Assembly: GCA_944387625.1 (NCBI GenBank)
Contig: CALXFQ010000005.1
Location: 1 to 51,747, forward strand
Reading direction: 5' to 3'
Source of the DNA: an uncultured Oscillospiraceae bacterium
Lineage (GTDB): Bacteria; Bacillota; Clostridia; Oscillospirales; Oscillospiraceae
Length of the DNA stretch: 51,747 nt
Shown: positions 48,891 through 51,747 of the stretch, piece after piece
Layout of the letters: every line of letters starts with the position of its first letter
How positions within the stretch are numbered: position 1 is the stretch's first letter
The notes under the pieces: generated by a model
The model's database searches: none
The model's input: the letters and a program-made list of their open reading frames with translations, nothing else
Told to the model about the DNA's origin: nothing
Position numbers and translations under genes: made by a program

Positions 48891-50381
48891 ATGGAAGAAA
48901 TGCAGTTGAATGTAAGGCGCAGGAGGCGGCGGCGGAGAAAAAGGACCAGCCGCTGGGCGCAGATCTTGGTATTGATCGCTATCGTCAGCGCGATCGGCGT
49001 GGTCTGCTGGGGCTTGTCGTCCCGGCAGGATCATACGGTGGTCGTGGAGCTGTTGGGGGATAAAACGATAACGCTGGAGTACGGCCAGACTTTCCAGGAT
49101 CCGGGCGCGCGGGCCACGGCTCTGCTCCGGGACGGGGAGGAGCCCCTGGAACTGGAGGTGGAAGCGGAAGGGACCGTGGATGTCCACCGCCTGGGCCGGT
49201 ACACCATCGTCTATACCGCCGAGTATGAGGGCCGGAAGGGAAGCGTCAGCAGGACCGTGGAGGTGGTGGATACCACCCCGCCGGTGATCGAGCTGAAGAA
49301 CGATCCGGACATCTATACTCTGCCGGGGCAGCCCTACCAGGAGGAGGGCTTCACCGCCTATGACCAGTGCGACGGAGACCTGACCGACCGGGTGGAGCGG
49401 CAGGAACTAGACGGGGTGGTGACCTACACCGTCACCGATTCCTCCGGCAACCGCGCCCAGGTGGAGCGGGCGATCGAGTATAAAGATCCCCGGCCGCCGG
49501 TGCTGACACTGCTGGGCGAGGAAAAGATCCAGATCACGGAAGGGGCGGGCTGGTCCGATCCGGGCTGCACGGCTATGGACAATGTGGATGGGGACCTGAC
49601 CGCCAAGATCCAGGTCCAGGGATCTGTGAATGCCTATAAAAGCGGTACATATGTTCTGACCTATCAGGTCACAGACTCCTACGGCAATACCGCCCAGGTC
49701 CAGCGGACCGTGGTGGTGGAGCCGCTGGAACTGCCGGATCCTGTGGAGCCTGAGGGAAAGGTGATCTACCTGACCTTTGACGACGGCCCCCGGGAGCATA
49801 CCGAAAAACTTCTGCAGATCCTGGACAAATACCAGGCGAAGGCCACCTTCTTCGTGGTCAACAACGAAAAATACATCCATCTGCTGGACGATATCGTCCA
49901 GGCGGGCCACAGTGTGGGGATCCACTCGGTGACCCACCAATACAGCCAGATCTATGCCAGCGATGAGGCGTTTTTTGAAGATCTGTACGCCATGCAGCAG
50001 ATCATCTATGAACAGACCGGCGTGAAGACCTGGCTCATGCGCTTCCCCGGCGGCAGTTCCAACCGGGTGAGCATGAAGTACAACCAGGGGATCATGTCCC
50101 GGCTGGTGAAGTCGGTGCAGCTCAAGGGCTTCCGCTATTTCGACTGGAACGTGGACAGCGGCGACGGCGGCGGCGGCAACATCTCCTCGGATGAGTTTTT
50201 CAACAACGTGATCCAGGGGATCCAGAAGAAGAAGTACCCGGTGGTGCTGATGCACGACATCTGGGCCAACAGCGTGGATACGGTGGAGCGGATCCTCCAG
50301 TGGGGCGTGGCCAACGGCTATACCTTCCAGGCGCTGGATGAAAACAGCCCTCCCTGCCATCACAATACGATCGCGAACTGA
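48891..50381 (+). CDS. membrane-anchored polysaccharide deacetylase with Ig-like domains
   Basis: 496 aa. A very basic N-terminus (RRRRRRRRKR), one membrane helix (about 23-44), then three Ig-like DUF5011-type units of about 75 residues (50-126, 127-200, 201-278), the last two with CDGDLTD and VDGDLTA motifs. The C-terminal NodB/CE4 domain (about 285-490) has TFDDGP (about 294), HSVTHQYS (about 345), RFPGGSS, YFDWNVDSGDG and VVLMHDIW, so all five catalytic motifs are present. Likely acts on peptidoglycan or a surface glycan. ATG 48891 lacks a strong ribosome site; ATG 48900 is an alternative. Confidence 0.92.
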   Translation: MEEMQLNVRRRRRRRRKRTSRWAQILVLIAIVSAIGVVCWGLSSRQDHTVVVELLGDKTITLEYGQTFQDPGARATALLRDGEEPLELEVEAEGTVDVHRLGRYTIVYTAEYEGRKGSVSRTVEVVDTTPPVIELKNDPDIYTLPGQPYQEEGFTAYDQCDGDLTDRVERQELDGVVTYTVTDSSGNRAQVERAIEYKDPRPPVLTLLGEEKIQITEGAGWSDPGCTAMDNVDGDLTAKIQVQGSVNAYKSGTYVLTYQVTDSYGNTAQVQRTVVVEPLELPDPVEPEGKVIYLTFDDGPREHTEKLLQILDKYQAKATFFVVNNEKYIHLLDDIVQAGHSVGIHSVTHQYSQIYASDEAFFEDLYAMQQIIYEQTGVKTWLMRFPGGSSNRVSMKYNQGIMSRLVKSVQLKGFRYFDWNVDSGDGGGGNISSDEFFNNVIQGIQKKKYPVVLMHDIWANSVDTVERILQWGVANGYTFQALDENSPPCHHNTIAN

Positions 50382-50387
50382 AGCACC

Positions 50388-50416
50388 AAGCCCCCGGACC
50401 AATGGTCCGGGGGCTT
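50388..50416. terminator. terminator between the deacetylase and MATE genes
   Basis: AAGCCCCCGGACC, loop AAT, GGTCCGGGGGCTT: a perfect 13-bp stem. It is followed by AGACTGTCAAAAA, a one-mismatch copy of the motif in island A. Confidence 0.85.
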
Positions 50417-50588
50417 AGACTGTCAAAAAGCATCGCGGTGTTTGCCGCCCGCAGGCGGAAAATACCTTTCAGGGCGCAAGTGTGTATTTGTATGAAAAAG
50501 GCGTGCAGATCGCGCGCGGCAGACTGCGGCCCTTTGCCGCAAAGCCCCGAAGAAGTCTTCCACGGTCCAAAGGCCGGGGGCTGTGGGG
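50417..50588. other. 172-nt intergenic tail, no gene seen
   Basis: Starts with AGACTGTCAAAAA and contains GCCGCCCGCAGGCGG and TTTGCCGCAAAGCC short palindromes. The last 40 nt repeat parts of the preceding terminator (ACGGTCC, GGCCGGGGGCT). It looks like a degraded relative of islands A and B. No ORF with a ribosome site. Confidence 0.45.
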
Positions 50589-51747
50589 TCAGCGTCTGGC
50601 GTCCATGGTCTTCATCACATGGAGCTGGATCGGGATGGCGCACACCAGGGTGCAGATGTCCGCGGCGGACTGGGCCATTTGCAGGCCGGTAAGTCCGAAA
50701 AGCCGGTCCAGGATCAGCACCGCCGGGATGAAGAACACCCCTTGCCGGGCCACCGCCAGGAAGGTGGCGCTGGCCGTGCGGCCGATGGACTGCTCCATCA
50801 TATTGCTGATCACGATCCAGCTTTGGGCCGGGAAGGTCAGGCACTGGAAGCGGATGGCGGCGGTGCCGCATTGGATCACCGCCGGATCGTCCCGGAACAG
50901 GCGGATCAGCGCGGGGGCCTGCCAGTAGATCAGAGCACTGATCAAGATCAAAAACACCAGGGAGGTCCTGACACAGAACCAGAAGCCCTCCTTCACCCGG
51001 TGGTACAGCTCAGCGCCGAAGTTGAAGCCGCACACCGGCTGGAAGCCCTGGCCGAAGCCGATCATGGCGGAGGAGCCGAACATCATGATCCGCTGGACCA
51101 CCCCCATGGCCGCCACCGCCGCATCGGAATGGCCGCCGGCGGCGTGGTTCAGGCTGATGGTTGCCAGGGAGGCCAGGGACTGCCGGGCCAGGGAAGGCAG
51201 ACCGCCCCGGACGATCTGGCCCATGTAGAAGGGCTTCCATTGGACGTTGCGAAAATGGATATGGATATTGCTGCCCTTGGCACAGCCCATGTACAGTAGG
51301 CCGAAGCTCACCGCCTGGCTGAGGATGGTGGCCAGGCCCGCCCCGGCCACCCCCATGCGGAACACGAAGATCAGCAGAGGGTCCAGGGCGATGTTCAGCA
51401 CGGCCCCGGTGACGATGCCCACCATGGCGTAGGCGGCGCTGCCCTGGTAGCGCAGCTGATTGTTCAGCACAAAGGAGGCGCACATCCAGGGCGCGCCGAT
51501 CAGGATCATTTGCAGATACGCCTTCACGTGCTCCAGCATGGTATCCGTGGACCCCAGAAGATAGGCCAAAGGCTCCAGGAAGATCGTGCCCAGCACCGCG
51601 ATCAGCGCCCCGGCGATCAGGGCGTAGTAAAAGCCGGTGGCGGCCATCCGGCTGGCCTCCGGGTAGTTCCGCTTGCCCAGCTCCCGGGAGATGTAGTTGC
51701 CGCTGCCGTGGCCGAAGAAGAAGCCCACCGCCTGGATCACCGCCATC
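50589..51747 (-). CDS. MATE-family efflux transporter (5' end cut by the window)
   Basis: At least 385 aa, running off the right edge; the usual length is about 450, so roughly 60 N-terminal residues are missing. About ten transmembrane helices are visible. Family-type segments include VGFFFGHGSGNYISRELGK, PWMCASFVLNNQLRYQGS, MGVAGAGLATILSQ and the second-half copy SSAMIGFGQGFQPVCGFNFGA. Cation-coupled multidrug or metabolite export is the family role; the substrate cannot be told. It converges on the deacetylase gene. Confidence 0.9.
   Translation of the reverse strand, partial: MAVIQAVGFFFGHGSGNYISRELGKRNYPEASRMAATGFYYALIAGALIAVLGTIFLEPLAYLLGSTDTMLEHVKAYLQMILIGAPWMCASFVLNNQLRYQGSAAYAMVGIVTGAVLNIALDPLLIFVFRMGVAGAGLATILSQAVSFGLLYMGCAKGSNIHIHFRNVQWKPFYMGQIVRGGLPSLARQSLASLATISLNHAAGGHSDAAVAAMGVVQRIMMFGSSAMIGFGQGFQPVCGFNFGAELYHRVKEGFWFCVRTSLVFLILISALIYWQAPALIRLFRDDPAVIQCGTAAIRFQCLTFPAQSWIVISNMMEQSIGRTASATFLAVARQGVFFIPAVLILDRLFGLTGLQMAQSAADICTLVCAIPIQLHVMKTMDARR

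Overview
The window is a GC-rich (roughly 60% or more by eye), densely coding bacterial chromosome segment from a Gram-positive, anaerobic member of the Clostridia, most like the Oscillospiraceae/Ruminococcaceae. Support for this: anaerobic class III ribonucleotide reductase and its activase, the gene order yicC-remA-gmk-rpoZ-priA-def-fmt-rsmB-rlmN-prpC-prkC-rsgA, cdaA-cdaR, a PASTA kinase, strong AGGAGG ribosome sites, many TTG/GTG starts, a T-box leader, LiaF-like and YqeG-like proteins, and many lipoproteins with Thr/Pro/Asp-rich linkers. I see no rRNA, tRNA, CRISPR array, prophage or transposase gene. The species cannot be named from sequence alone.

Layout. 0-2.3 kb: the tail of an unknown gene, then tex. 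2.3-2.8 kb: a non-coding, highly structured repeat island. 2.8-6.2 kb: nrdD (-) with two NrdR boxes, then galM. 6.3-8.5 kb (-): a Cys-rich protein, a cysteine desulfurase-like enzyme and a DUF3343 protein. 8.7-10.3 kb: prfC. 10.4-24.8 kb: fifteen tightly packed plus-strand genes from cdaA to rsgA, bounded by one clear promoter and one clear terminator; they join c-di-AMP synthesis, GMP kinase, RNA polymerase omega, replication restart, protein N-terminal processing, rRNA modification, Ser/Thr phospho-signalling and ribosome assembly. 24.8-25.2 kb: a second repeat island. 25.3-29.8 kb: a zinc-ribbon membrane protein, an NlpC-like lipoprotein, a Nudix hydrolase, a phosphoribosyltransferase-like protein with a structured leader, and a DUF3298 lipoprotein.

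30-35.6 kb: a tRNA-Cys T-box leader followed by cysS-polA-rimI-tsaD, each gene overlapping the next by 4 nt, so polA, rimI and tsaD appear to lie under the Cys T-box. 35.6-35.83 kb: an AT-rich convergent intergenic region with a cluster of DnaA-box-like 9-mers. 35.8-40.5 kb: an unknown protein (-), yqeG, a Xaa-Pro peptidase, efp, an acidic CD1247-like protein, nrdG and dut. 40.6-42.9 kb: small membrane and lipoproteins, a four-cluster ferredoxin and an unknown protein. 43-44.8 kb: recQ. 45-47.3 kb: a membrane-bound XRE-LiaF-type regulator divergent from luxS-mtnN, with two tandem operator-like palindromes between them. 47.5-51.7 kb: a lipoprotein, a membrane-anchored polysaccharide deacetylase with Ig-like domains, and the 3' part of a MATE transporter.

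Most genes are housekeeping. The most unusual signals are (1) two intergenic islands, each bracketed by two copies of its own local terminator hairpin and holding a 235-bp palindrome-rich element whose core is inverted between the copies; (2) the Cys T-box in front of polA-rimI-tsaD; (3) the DnaA-box cluster between convergent genes; (4) the XRE-LiaF fusion and tandem operators next to luxS.
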